DNA of 23,501 nt from Bacteroidota bacterium (GCA_023426625.1 JAFAAJ010000109.1:1-23501); one strand, 5' to 3'. Positions 1 through 9,306 are shown, counted from the stretch's first letter. The notes: generated by a model not told the origin, from the sequence alone. Made by a program: numbers and translations.

Positions 1-725
1 TATATCTGTTGGAAAATCAAAACTACAGAAGACTGCCTGAAGAACAAACACAGATATCTCTACAGTAAAAAAACACGACATATTTCCAGAAACTTTGGAA
101 TTCCGCCTTCAAAAAGCAATCCCAAACGGAAGAGAAGGACATCCTTATCGATCATGGGTTCGATGGCATTACAGAGCTGGACAACTCATTACCAAGATGG
201 TGGATAGGTCTATTTTGGTTCGGATGTATCTTCTGTGCGGTATACATGGTTGCGTTTGCCTTTACCGATTATGCACATCCCGAATCTGAATACGAATCTG
301 AGACGAAAACCATGATGGCCTCCATTGCAGACTTTGAAAAAAATGCACCGGTAATCAATCTGGAAAACGCAAAATATTCAGCGGATAATATCACAGAAGG
401 TGAACAGCTTTTCAAAACCAACTGTGTAACCTGCCATGCTGAAGGTGGTAAAGGAGGAATCGGACCTAACCTTACCGATGAATACTGGATCAACCACAGT
501 GAGAAAAATTTATTTAAAAATGTATTCTGGATGCTTGAAAACGGATCTCCAAACAACCCAACGATGATACCTTTCATCAAAGAAGGAACCATCACCGGAA
601 GAGATGCTGAGAAAATTGCAGCTTATGTGTATCACATCAATCAGGAGACCGCTCCTATTACAGAAGCAAAAGGAGGTGCTGCACCTCAGGGAGAAAAAAT
701 ACAATGGGAAAACACGGATAATTAA
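1..725 (+). pseudogene. ccoP: cbb3-type cytochrome c oxidase subunit III (CcoP), 5'-truncated by window edge, with in-frame stop
   Basis: CcoP is the membrane-anchored cytochrome c subunit that passes electrons to the CcoN/CcoO core of the high-affinity cbb3 oxidase. Reading the frame of codons starting at position 3, family-like sequence runs from LLENQNYRRLPEEQ at the window edge, through YFQKLWNSAFKKQ and ILIDHGFDGITELDN, then a membrane segment (about 198-263, WWIGLFWFGCIF...), to a class I cytochrome c domain with the haem motif CVTCH at 423-437 and the distal-Met region NPTMIPFIKEG, ending at TAA 723-725. The same frame has a TAA at 66-68, between PEEQ and YFQKLW. No ATG lies between that stop and 246, and a start at 246 would fall inside the membrane helix. 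So this is either a real nonsense/frameshift allele or a sequence error; an A-run at 67-73 adjoins the stop. Identity of the gene is secure; whether it is truly broken is not. Confidence 0.8.
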
Positions 726-740
726 ATAATAACCTGCCAA

Positions 741-812
741 ATACCCCCTTTAAACTAAACTTGAACTTTCATTTTTGCACCTTTTCAATATAAAATGATT
801 AAAAGGGGGTAT
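741..812. repeat. Inverted repeat with 44-nt loop behind ccoP
   Basis: ATACCCCCTTTAAA (741-754) is matched by TTAAAAGGGGGTAT (799-812): the outer ten bases are perfectly complementary, with 12 of 14 overall. The runs of five C and five G stand out in an AT-rich spacer. There is no T-run after the 3' arm, so it does not look like an ordinary intrinsic terminator. It could be an RNA stem, a protein-binding site or the ends of a small element. Confidence 0.55.
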
Positions 813-819
813 ACAAAAC

Positions 820-908
820 AAAAATCCCAGCCTTGGCTGTTTTCATCAACTAATTCACTTGACTAACTAAACTAAAATTCCATAATAGACAGTCAAGGCA
901 GGATTTTT
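820..908 (+). terminator. Long-loop hairpin ending in a T-run, possible terminator for ccoP
   Basis: AAAAATCC (820-827) pairs with GGATTTTT (901-908). After a small internal bulge (CA against A), GCCTTGGCTGT (830-840) pairs with ACAGTCAAGGC (889-899), with one G-U. The 3' arm ends in five T, as in an intrinsic terminator reading to the right. The loop of about 48 nt is unusually long. A second, competing pairing exists inside it: CTTGACT (858-864) with AGTCAAG (891-897). Terminator is the simplest reading; a small RNA or a palindromic mobile element is possible. Confidence 0.45.
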
Positions 909-955
909 GCATTCCGATTAGGGTACTATAAAAGGTAATTTACAGAATTGTTCAT

Positions 956-963
956 TATCTTTG
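956..963 (+). promoter_or_regulatory. Bacteroidota-type -7 box (TATCTTTG) for the tamB operon
   Basis: TATCTTTG is a perfect match to the flavobacterial -7 consensus TAnnTTTG. No clear TTG -33 element lies at the usual 17-23 bp upstream. If it is used, transcription would start near 969-970, leaving a leader of only about 12 nt before the TTG start codon at 982. Confidence 0.5.
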
Positions 964-981
964 CTTTAAACCCAATCACAT

Positions 982-3900
982 TTGAAACTGCAACTTAACA
1001 AAAGAAAGATTCTTAAGGGGATTGCAATAACCTTTATTTCCATAGTGTTATTGCTTATTCTTGTTATATTCAGTCTAAAGCTTCCTGCCGTACAAAATTA
1101 CCTGAAAGGCAAACTGGTTGTCTATCTGGAGAAAAAAATCAAGACAAAAGTCAGTATCGACAGAGTTTATATAGGTTTTCCGAACAGTCTTGTCATGGAA
1201 AATCTTTATTTACAAGGTCAGGATGTAGATACACTTCTGGCGGCAAAAAAGCTCGATGCAGGTTTACACATGCTCAAACTCATCAATTCCACAGCAGACA
1301 TTACATCTGTCGATCTGGAAGGTGTGAGAGCCAATGTTGTCCGAAATCCAAAAGGAAAATTTAATTTTGATTATATCATTGATGCCTTTGCAACCAAGGA
1401 TGAAGAAGAAAGCCCTTCCAAACCCTTCATTATTTCTTTAGATAAGATCAATTTAAAAGACATTGGAGTTACGTTTAATGATCAGCAGGCGAAAAATGAC
1501 CTTAAAGTTTATTTCAAATCATTTGATACCCGTGTTAAAACTTTCGATCTCGAAAAAAATACATATGCTTTCAATGATATCGATCTTGACGGATTAAAAC
1601 TGAAACTAAAACAAGATATCATAGAGGAAGTTGCTGAAAATGTAGAGGAAAAAGTAGATTCCCTGAACCGGAAAAAACCTATGAGTATTGATTTAAAGGG
1701 GATCAAATTCACCAACTTCAATATTGATTATGGTGATGACAATACGAAGACATTTGCTAAAGTTCTATTCAAAGAGCTGAGTACAAAGGTCAATAAACTT
1801 GATCTGGAAAACAATTCTTATGACATTGGCGATCTTATTCTTTCCGGAGCAGATATTCATGCCAATCTTTATATTCCGAATCAAAGCAATAATTCCAAAA
1901 ACACTCAAAAAACTGAAACTTCTGCTCAATCAGGAAAGGATAAAGCGTTGCAGGTACTTTTGGACAAACTCGTTTTTAATGACGTAAAAATAGCCTATAA
2001 CAATACTGCCATTGCTCCAACAAAACAGGGAATGGATTTCAACCACCTTAATTTTTCAAAACTGAATGTGGAAGTCCGGGATTTTAAAATGCAGAACAAC
2101 ACGTTTGCAGGAAAAGTAAAATCTGCGGAAATACAGGAAAGACGCGGGCTAAATATTGAGGAATTCAACACCAATTTTGTGTATGATGAGAAGCAGGCTT
2201 ATTTAAAAGAATTATATCTAAAAACTCCGAAAACCATTCTGAGAGATGAAATTATCCTGAATTACAATTCCCCAGAACAATTAAGCGCTAATCCGGGAGC
2301 TGTAAAGATCTCCGCCAATATCCGAAATTCCAAGGTCGGTTTTTCTGACATCCTGAATCTTGTTCCAGATTTAAGAAATACGGCTCCGTTCAATAAATAT
2401 CCAAATGCTGTTTTAAATATAAATACAACATTAAAAGGCAGTATCAACGATCTTTTGATTCAAAACCTTAAACTTTCCGGAATAGATCAACTGAAGGTTT
2501 CCGCTTCAGGAAGGATCAGAAATGCAATGAATCCTGACCAATTGTATTACGATGTGAAAATCGGGGAATTTTCTTCCTCAGGAAAAACTATTTTCAATTT
2601 AGTTCCTAAAAAAACGATCCCTTCCAATATTTCCCTACCCTCTCATTTCAGTATTAAAGGAACAGCAAAAGGAACTACCAAAATTATCAATACCAATCTC
2701 AATCTCACCTCAACGCTGGGAAACGCCGGTATTGTTGCCCAAGTTGACATGAGGAGAAAAAACCGTGAATTATATGATGTAAAAGCCAATTTGCAAAATT
2801 TACAGATCGGTAAGATCATTCAGAATAAAGATATTGGTCCGATTACGGCACAAATTGCAGCGAAAGGAGAAAGCTTTGACTTCAAAAACGCCAATGCAAA
2901 TCTGGAAGGTCATGTAAGTTCCGCAGTGTACAAAGGTTATCGTTACCAAAATATGAATTTAACGGGGAAAATCAACCGCGGAGCTTATCATATTGTGTTG
3001 AACTCAAAAGATCCGAATGCAAATTTATCATTGACCGCTTCAGGGGTTTATCATAAAAAAAATCCGACCATAAACATCAACGGAGATATCCATAAGCTTG
3101 ATCTCAACAAACTTGGATTCTATGAAAAGCCAATGATCATTGCCGGGAATATAGAAGGAGATTTTACCAATCTGGATCCCGATCATCTAAACGGATACCT
3201 GAATCTGAAAAACTTTGCTTTTTCTGATACCAAAGAAGTATATCCTGTACAGGAAATTAATGTAAATGCTGTTTCTACAGCAGATTCTACCCTGGTTTCT
3301 CTTAAATCTCAAATCGCTGATGCAGAACTGAAGGGTAAATACAGACTTACCCAGATCTTTGGGTCTTTACAGCAAACGCTGAATCAGTATTATCAGTTCC
3401 AAAAATCCGGAAAAACCCAGAAAATAGAGGCTGGACAGTTTTTCACCTTCAATGCAAAGATCAAAAATGATGATCTGATCAGGAAATTTGTTCCCGAACT
3501 GAAAAGCTTTGAAACCATCAATCTGACCGGGAATTATGATGCCGATTCCCAAAAAATAGAAGTTGACGGACAAATTCCACAGGTTCTTTACGGAAACAAT
3601 GCTCTGGAAAATACTACCCTAAAAATCACCAATGAAAATCAGGCATTACAGTACAATCTTGATGTAGCTTCATTGAAAAGTGAAAGTTTTGCTCTGAATA
3701 AAGTCAACATCAGTGGTGATGTAGCCAATAATGTGATCAATTATCATATCACAACTAAAGATGAAAAGGATGTAACAAGGTTTTTAATTGCCGGAAATGC
3801 AAAATCATTGAATAAGGTTACCGAAATTTCATTAAATCCGGACGGTTTAAAATTAAATTATAACGACTGGACCGTAGCTGAAAACAACAAAATACAGATC

Positions 3901-6009
3901 AGCAATAATGGAATTGTGGCCGATAATTTCAGGCTGTCTCATTCCGGAAGCGAAATTTTATTACAATCCGAAACCAATTCTCCGACCAGTCCTTTAAATG
4001 TTTCGTTGAAGGATTTTAAAATAGAGACCATCACGGAGATCATTAAAAAAGATTCCTTATTAGCAAAAGGAACAATCAATGGAACTGCTCAGTTGCAGAA
4101 TCTCACCAAAAACATGACCTTCAATTCTGACTTTATCATTTCCGATCTGGTCGTATACGGAAGTCCTGTCGGGAATCTTGCTGCAAAAGTAAACAGCACA
4201 TCGGCAAACAATCTGAATGCAGATATTACACTTTCCGGAAATAGCAATGATGTAAGGATCACAGGAAACTATAACACTTCTTCCAGTACGTTTGATTTAA
4301 ATGCAGATATCAATCAGCTTCAGATGAAAAGCATTCAGGGATTTTCAATGAATGCCATTACCAATACGGAAGGATACCTTTCCGGAGATCTGAAGATCAC
4401 CGGGAATACTCAAAAACCGAATATTTTAGGTAAAATAAAATTCAATAATGCCGGATTGATGATCACAAAAACCGGAAGTGATTTCAGAAACATCAATGAT
4501 GAAATAGATTTCACGAACCGCGGATTAGACTTCAATCGTTTCAGGATCAATGACAAAGATGGAAACTCATTGGTGTTGAACGGCGAAATTCTTACCCAAA
4601 ATTACAGAGATTTCAATTTCAATCTGGATGTAAATGCCAAAGATTTCAAAGTGGTGAATTCAGAGAAATCAAATGATGCCCTGATGTACGGAATTCTTGC
4701 CATTGATGCCAATCTTCAGGTAAGAGGAAATCTCGATTTGCCTAAAGTAGACGGAAGAATTGCCGTTGCAGAAAATACCGATTTTACCTTCGTTCTTCCA
4801 CAGTCCACTCCTTCTTTGCAGGAAAGAGAAGGTATTGTAGAATTTATCGATCAGGATCAGGTGGTGCTAAATCAGACCATCAAAGCAGATTCAATAAGTG
4901 CAGAAAGCAGGATCAAAGGAATGGATGTAAACGTGAATATTGAAGTGGATAAAGAAGCTCAATTATCAATTCTCATTGATAAAGTGAATGGAGATTTTGT
5001 AAAACTTCAGGGTGAAGCACAATTGACAGGCGGAATAGATCCTTCAGGAAAAACGACTCTGGTCGGGATATATGAAGTGGAAAAAGGTTCTTATGAACTT
5101 ACCGTAAGTGTCCTGAAGCGTAAGTTCGATATACAGAAAGGAAGCACCATTACCTGGACAGGAGAACCTACTGCCGCTACTTTGGACATTACAGCGGTTT
5201 ATAAAACAGAAGCACCTCCGATCGACTTACTGGAACAGCAGATGAGCGAAATGTCCGCTTCGGATATGAATATGTACAAACAAAGAATTCCTTTCAATAC
5301 TCTGCTCAAAATGAAAGGAGAACTCTTGAAGCCGATCATCACATTCGATATCACTACCGATGAAGATAATCATGCAGTTGCTACTTCTGTGATTGAAAAT
5401 GTAAATGCTAAACTGGCTCAGTTGAGAACGGAAGAATCCGAAATGAACAAGCAGGTTTTTGCTTTATTGCTACTGAACCGTTTCGTGGGAGAAAATCCTT
5501 TCCAAAGCGGCGCAGGACTTTCAGCAGAAGCATTGGCAAGACAAAGTGTGAGTAAGATCCTTTCCCAACAGATCAATAATCTTGCATCCGGTCTCATCAA
5601 AGGGGTTGATCTTAATTTTGACCTTGAATCTTCCGAAGATTATACCACAGGAGAAAGAAACACCAGAACAGACCTGAATGTGGATATCAGCAAAAAGCTT
5701 CTGAATGACCGTTTAAAAGTTTCAGTAGGAAGTAATTTCGGACTGGAAGGTAATGCCCGACAAAATGAGAACATGACTAATATTGCAGGAGATGTCACGG
5801 TCGATTACAGCCTTTCCAAAGATGGAAGATATATGCTCCGTGCGTATCGTAAGAACGAATATCAGGTGGCTCTTCAAGGGCAGATCGTAGAAACGGGACT
5901 TGGATTTATCATCACTTTAGACTATGATAAATTCAGGGAGATTTTTCAAAAATCGAGAAGGAACAGAACCAAAGAAAATAAAAATAATCAAGTGGTAGAA
6001 TTTAAATAA
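982..6009 (+). CDS. tamB: Translocation/assembly module protein TamB (AsmA-like, DUF490)
   Basis: TamB is an inner-membrane-anchored, periplasm-spanning protein that works with an Omp85-family partner in outer-membrane assembly and probably lipid transfer. The 1675-residue product has one N-terminal membrane helix (about residues 10-34, after a basic KRKILK start), then a very long beta-rich region of repeated short strands typical of AsmA/TamB bridge proteins. The C-terminal TamB domain (roughly 1230-1640) includes LLLLNRFVGENPF around 1495-1506. The length is normal for the family. The start is a TTG: no in-frame ATG lies upstream between it and the promoter box, and translation from it gives the expected cytoplasmic tail plus helix. 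Its stop overlaps the next start (TAATG at 6007-6011), so tamB and tamL are probably translationally coupled. Function is assigned from family and neighbour. Confidence 0.9.
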   Translation: MKLQLNKRKILKGIAITFISIVLLLILVIFSLKLPAVQNYLKGKLVVYLEKKIKTKVSIDRVYIGFPNSLVMENLYLQGQDVDTLLAAKKLDAGLHMLKLINSTADITSVDLEGVRANVVRNPKGKFNFDYIIDAFATKDEEESPSKPFIISLDKINLKDIGVTFNDQQAKNDLKVYFKSFDTRVKTFDLEKNTYAFNDIDLDGLKLKLKQDIIEEVAENVEEKVDSLNRKKPMSIDLKGIKFTNFNIDYGDDNTKTFAKVLFKELSTKVNKLDLENNSYDIGDLILSGADIHANLYIPNQSNNSKNTQKTETSAQSGKDKALQVLLDKLVFNDVKIAYNNTAIAPTKQGMDFNHLNFSKLNVEVRDFKMQNNTFAGKVKSAEIQERRGLNIEEFNTNFVYDEKQAYLKELYLKTPKTILRDEIILNYNSPEQLSANPGAVKISANIRNSKVGFSDILNLVPDLRNTAPFNKYPNAVLNINTTLKGSINDLLIQNLKLSGIDQLKVSASGRIRNAMNPDQLYYDVKIGEFSSSGKTIFNLVPKKTIPSNISLPSHFSIKGTAKGTTKIINTNLNLTSTLGNAGIVAQVDMRRKNRELYDVKANLQNLQIGKIIQNKDIGPITAQIAAKGESFDFKNANANLEGHVSSAVYKGYRYQNMNLTGKINRGAYHIVLNSKDPNANLSLTASGVYHKKNPTININGDIHKLDLNKLGFYEKPMIIAGNIEGDFTNLDPDHLNGYLNLKNFAFSDTKEVYPVQEINVNAVSTADSTLVSLKSQIADAELKGKYRLTQIFGSLQQTLNQYYQFQKSGKTQKIEAGQFFTFNAKIKNDDLIRKFVPELKSFETINLTGNYDADSQKIEVDGQIPQVLYGNNALENTTLKITNENQALQYNLDVASLKSESFALNKVNISGDVANNVINYHITTKDEKDVTRFLIAGNAKSLNKVTEISLNPDGLKLNYNDWTVAENNKIQISNNGIVADNFRLSHSGSEILLQSETNSPTSPLNVSLKDFKIETITEIIKKDSLLAKGTINGTAQLQNLTKNMTFNSDFIISDLVVYGSPVGNLAAKVNSTSANNLNADITLSGNSNDVRITGNYNTSSSTFDLNADINQLQMKSIQGFSMNAITNTEGYLSGDLKITGNTQKPNILGKIKFNNAGLMITKTGSDFRNINDEIDFTNRGLDFNRFRINDKDGNSLVLNGEILTQNYRDFNFNLDVNAKDFKVVNSEKSNDALMYGILAIDANLQVRGNLDLPKVDGRIAVAENTDFTFVLPQSTPSLQEREGIVEFIDQDQVVLNQTIKADSISAESRIKGMDVNVNIEVDKEAQLSILIDKVNGDFVKLQGEAQLTGGIDPSGKTTLVGIYEVEKGSYELTVSVLKRKFDIQKGSTITWTGEPTAATLDITAVYKTEAPPIDLLEQQMSEMSASDMNMYKQRIPFNTLLKMKGELLKPIITFDITTDEDNHAVATSVIENVNAKLAQLRTEESEMNKQVFALLLLNRFVGENPFQSGAGLSAEALARQSVSKILSQQINNLASGLIKGVDLNFDLESSEDYTTGERNTRTDLNVDISKKLLNDRLKVSVGSNFGLEGNARQNENMTNIAGDVTVDYSLSKDGRYMLRAYRKNEYQVALQGQIVETGLGFIITLDYDKFREIFQKSRRNRTKENKNNQVVEFK

Positions 6010-8336
6010 TGAAAAACAGATTTCATACATATCTTAGGAGTTTTGTGGTTTCAGGGGTTGCACTCACTTTATTCTCATGCAGCAATACACGGTTTTTGAA
6101 AGAAGGACAAATGCTTTATACCGGAGCCGATGTCAATATTGAAGATGATACCATTTCGAAAAAGGAAAAGAAAGATCTTCAAACGGCTCTTGAGGATAAT
6201 CTTACCCCAAAACCTAATTCATCATTTTTAGGATTAAGACCCAGATTATTTTTTTACAACATCACCAAAGAACCTGAAAAGGATAAAGGTTTCCGCTATT
6301 GGATGAAGTACAAACTGGGAGAAAAGCCAGTACTTTTAGGAGATGTAGACAGGGAATTCAATAAAGATATCATTGAAAATTATTCCGAAAATAAGGGGTA
6401 CTTCAATGCAAGAGCCACCTATGACACGATTTCCAAAAACAAGAAAGCCAAGGTTATTTATACAGTAAAACCGGGTGCAAGATATTTGATCAGTAACGTA
6501 AAATTCCAAGAAGATTCCACGCTGGTGAATCAGGAAATGCAAAAACTGAAGGATAAAACACTCCTTAAACCGGGAAATCCTTTCGATCTGGATATTATCA
6601 AAGCGGAAAGAGAACGGATAGATAACAATCTGAAGGAAAGAGGATTTTATTATTTTCATCCTGATAATATCATTGTTCAGGCAGACAGCACCGTCAGTAA
6701 AAATCATAAAGTTGAGCTTAACGTAAAAATTAAAGACAATACTCCCGAATTATCCAAACAGCAGTTCAGTATTGATAAAGTGATCGTATTTCCAAATTAC
6801 AACTTGAGAGACGTAAAGAACGGCAAATACAGCATCCCGATGAATGAAGATTCACTTTCCAAATATGCCTACAATAATATGTATGTGATCGATCCTCAGA
6901 ATAAATTCAAACCGAAAATTTTCGACAGAGCATTATATTTTGAAGGAGGAGATCTGTACAACAGAAAAGACCACAATCTTACGCTGAACCGACTGATCAG
7001 TTTAGGAGTTTTCAAATTTGTAAAAAATGAATTCGTTATTTCAGATTCTTTAAACCATAAATTCGATGCTTATTATCTTTTGACACCGAGACAGCTGCAA
7101 TCTCTCCGACTGGAAGCTTTAGGAAGAACAAATTCCGCCAATTATGCAGGTAGCGAACTGAACCTCAACTGGACACACCGAAATTTCTTCCGCGGCGCAG
7201 AACAATTCAAAGCGTCTGTTTATGGAGCTTTTGATGTGCAGATAGGTGGTCCTAAAGATGCCAATAATATTTTCCGGGCAGGAGCCAATACACAACTTTC
7301 CATTCCGAGGATTGTTGCACCTTTCCGCTTCCGTTCATCCAGTGCATTTGTTCCAAGAACCAACATCAGTCTGGGCTATGAATTCCAAAACCGTACTCAA
7401 TATTATACGCTCAATAATTTTAATGCTTCATTCGGGTATGTATGGAAGGAAAATGCACGAAAAGCGCACGATCTTAAGCTTTTTGATGTAACATTGGTTT
7501 CACCGGCTAATGTTACTCCTAAATATGATTCGCTAGCTGAAAAAAGTTCCGCCTTAAGAAGAGTGGTTGAAAGGCAACTTATTTTCGGACCTATTTATAC
7601 CTATACTTATACCAATACCATGCTCCCAAAAACCAACACGATATATTATCGGGGATTACTGGATCTTGCCGGAAATCTGACGGGTTTATTTACGGGAGCC
7701 AATGCTAAAAAGGATAAACAGAAAGAAATTTTCGACATTCCTTTCAGTCAATATGCAAAGGTTGAAAATGATTTCCGCTTCTATCATAAGTTTGCAGAAA
7801 AAACGTCTTTTGCATCCAGAATCATTGCTGGTTTGGCCTATCCTTATGGAAATTCGGAGCACATTCCTTTCTCCAGACAGTTCTTTGCGGGAGGAAGTAA
7901 CAGTATCAGAGCGTTCCGCGCAAGGACTTTAGGACCGGGAAGTTATGATCCTAGAACACAACTTGACGGAGTATTTTTCGATCAGGCAGGAGATATTAAA
8001 CTGGAACTGAATGCAGAATATCGCGCCAATCTTTATAAGTTTTTAAATGTTGCAGTCTTTGCTGACGCCGGAAATATCTGGCTGGTCAATGAAGATTCTC
8101 AAAGACCGGGCGGAAAATTCTCAAAAGATTTCTTAAGTGAAATCGCTGTAGGAGCGGGAGTAGGATTACGACTGGATTTTTCGATTTTGATTCTAAGGCT
8201 GGATCTGGCTATGCCTTTGAAGGTCCCTTATTATGAAAAAGGCGACAGATGGACTTTCGATAAGATTAATTTTGGCGACAGCAGCTGGAGAAAAGACAAT
8301 CTTATCCTGAATATTGCAATAGGATATCCTTTTTAA
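6009..8336 (+). CDS. tamL: Outer-membrane lipoprotein of the BamA/TamA (Omp85) family, TamL
   Basis: TamL is the Bacteroidota version of TamA: an Omp85-type barrel carrying an N-terminal lipid anchor. The 775-residue product begins with a lipoprotein signal peptide ending in the lipobox LFSC (Cys24). POTRA-like periplasmic repeats follow (about residues 30-330, e.g. ARYLISNVKF), then a 16-strand-type barrel that ends in a terminal Phe (IAIGYPF). The conserved barrel loop motif, VRGF/Y in BamA, appears here as GGSNSIRAFRART (residues 628-639). The residues after Cys24 (SNTRF) are not acidic, unlike those of the surface lipoproteins encoded further on, which fits a lipid anchor kept on the periplasmic side. 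The ATG shares one base with the tamB stop, and the next gene follows after one base, so the three genes form one operon. The pairing with tamB is the strongest argument for the name. Confidence 0.88.
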   Translation: MKNRFHTYLRSFVVSGVALTLFSCSNTRFLKEGQMLYTGADVNIEDDTISKKEKKDLQTALEDNLTPKPNSSFLGLRPRLFFYNITKEPEKDKGFRYWMKYKLGEKPVLLGDVDREFNKDIIENYSENKGYFNARATYDTISKNKKAKVIYTVKPGARYLISNVKFQEDSTLVNQEMQKLKDKTLLKPGNPFDLDIIKAERERIDNNLKERGFYYFHPDNIIVQADSTVSKNHKVELNVKIKDNTPELSKQQFSIDKVIVFPNYNLRDVKNGKYSIPMNEDSLSKYAYNNMYVIDPQNKFKPKIFDRALYFEGGDLYNRKDHNLTLNRLISLGVFKFVKNEFVISDSLNHKFDAYYLLTPRQLQSLRLEALGRTNSANYAGSELNLNWTHRNFFRGAEQFKASVYGAFDVQIGGPKDANNIFRAGANTQLSIPRIVAPFRFRSSSAFVPRTNISLGYEFQNRTQYYTLNNFNASFGYVWKENARKAHDLKLFDVTLVSPANVTPKYDSLAEKSSALRRVVERQLIFGPIYTYTYTNTMLPKTNTIYYRGLLDLAGNLTGLFTGANAKKDKQKEIFDIPFSQYAKVENDFRFYHKFAEKTSFASRIIAGLAYPYGNSEHIPFSRQFFAGGSNSIRAFRARTLGPGSYDPRTQLDGVFFDQAGDIKLELNAEYRANLYKFLNVAVFADAGNIWLVNEDSQRPGGKFSKDFLSEIAVGAGVGLRLDFSILILRLDLAMPLKVPYYEKGDRWTFDKINFGDSSWRKDNLILNIAIGYPF

Positions 8337-8337
8337 T

Positions 8338-9264
8338 ATGACAGCCAATATAAAATTCTTCTGGCAGGTTCTTAAGGAAACCTTCATCAAATGGAATAAT
8401 TCTTATGCATCCCGAGATTCGGCAAGTCTCGCTTACTATGCTATTTTCTCAATTCCGGGATTATTGATCATTATCATCTGGATTGCGGGATATTTTTTCG
8501 GGGAAGAAGCTATACGTGGTGAAATCAGCCACCAAATCAGCAGTATTATGGGAACTGATGCGGCAAAAAGTATAGAAAACATGATCGCAGGAGCATTAGT
8601 AGACAAACAGAATATCCTCATGAAAACTGTAGGAGTTGCCTCTTTGGTTTTTGGTTCCACCACCCTGTTTTTCCAGTTACAGCACTCTTTAAATACACTT
8701 TGGGATGTAAAAGCAGCCCCAAAAAAAGCATTCGTAAAATTCTTACTGGATAGAGCAAACTCTCTGGGAATGATCTTAATTCTCGGATTTCTACTGATGA
8801 CGACGATGATCTTATCTTCTTTGATCAGTATTTTCAACAACTGGATTACCAATTATTTTGGTTTTGAAACTTACATGTTGGTTGAGGTTGTAAATTTTGC
8901 CGTAGGTTTTGGCGTTGTGATGCTATTATTTGCACTGATGTTCAAGGTTCTTCCTGATGTGAAGATCAGCTGGAAACCTGTATGGAGAGGTGCTTTTTTA
9001 ACAACAATATTATTTACACTTGGAAAATTTTTACTGAGTCTTTATTTCGGACAGTTCAAACCTACTTCTCCTTTTGGAGCGGCTGGAACGGTGATCTTAA
9101 TTATGATGTGGATCAATTATTCCTGTATGTTGGTGTTTTTCGGGGCGGAATTCACAAAAATATACACCTACAAGAAAGGCTATACCATCACCCCCTCCAA
9201 ACATGCAAAATGGAGCGATGCCAAATTATATGAAGAAAGCCATCCAGAACCGCCTCAATCTTAA
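8338..9264 (+). CDS. YihY/BrkB family inner-membrane protein
   Basis: The 308-residue product is a polytopic membrane protein of the YihY/BrkB family (formerly mis-called ribonuclease BN), whose molecular function is unsettled. Family features include an N-terminal DSASLAYYAIFSIPGLL stretch (about residues 28-44), the central GVASLVFGSTTLFFQLQHSLNTLW region and a late GAAGTVILIMMWINYSCMLVFFGAEF segment. About six membrane helices can be counted, with a hydrophilic, Pro-rich C-terminal tail. The start lies one base after the tamL stop, so it is probably the third gene of the tamBL operon. Whether it helps envelope assembly is only suggested by that position. The downstream terminator closes the operon. 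Confidence 0.88.
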   Translation: MTANIKFFWQVLKETFIKWNNSYASRDSASLAYYAIFSIPGLLIIIIWIAGYFFGEEAIRGEISHQISSIMGTDAAKSIENMIAGALVDKQNILMKTVGVASLVFGSTTLFFQLQHSLNTLWDVKAAPKKAFVKFLLDRANSLGMILILGFLLMTTMILSSLISIFNNWITNYFGFETYMLVEVVNFAVGFGVVMLLFALMFKVLPDVKISWKPVWRGAFLTTILFTLGKFLLSLYFGQFKPTSPFGAAGTVILIMMWINYSCMLVFFGAEFTKIYTYKKGYTITPSKHAKWSDAKLYEESHPEPPQS

Positions 9265-9275
9265 ATAAAATAAAA

Positions 9276-9306
9276 AAGCCTCCTAAATTCAGGAGGCTTA
9301 GTTTTT
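9276..9306. terminator. Bidirectional terminator between yihY-type gene and argS
   Basis: AAGCCTCCT (9276-9284) and AGGAGGCTT (9291-9299) form a perfect 9-bp stem with a 6-nt loop. It is flanked by an A-run on the left (T-run for the minus strand) and AGTTTTT on the right, serving the two convergent genes. Confidence 0.9.

Noticed and set aside
95..289. 64-codon frame at the start of the window
   Set aside because: It is a shadow in another frame of the CcoP coding sequence, which reads as recognisable protein in the frame of position 3.
246..725. CcoP starting at the ATG at 246
   Set aside because: It would begin inside the membrane helix; CcoP-like sequence continues in the same frame upstream to the window edge apart from the TAA at 66-68.
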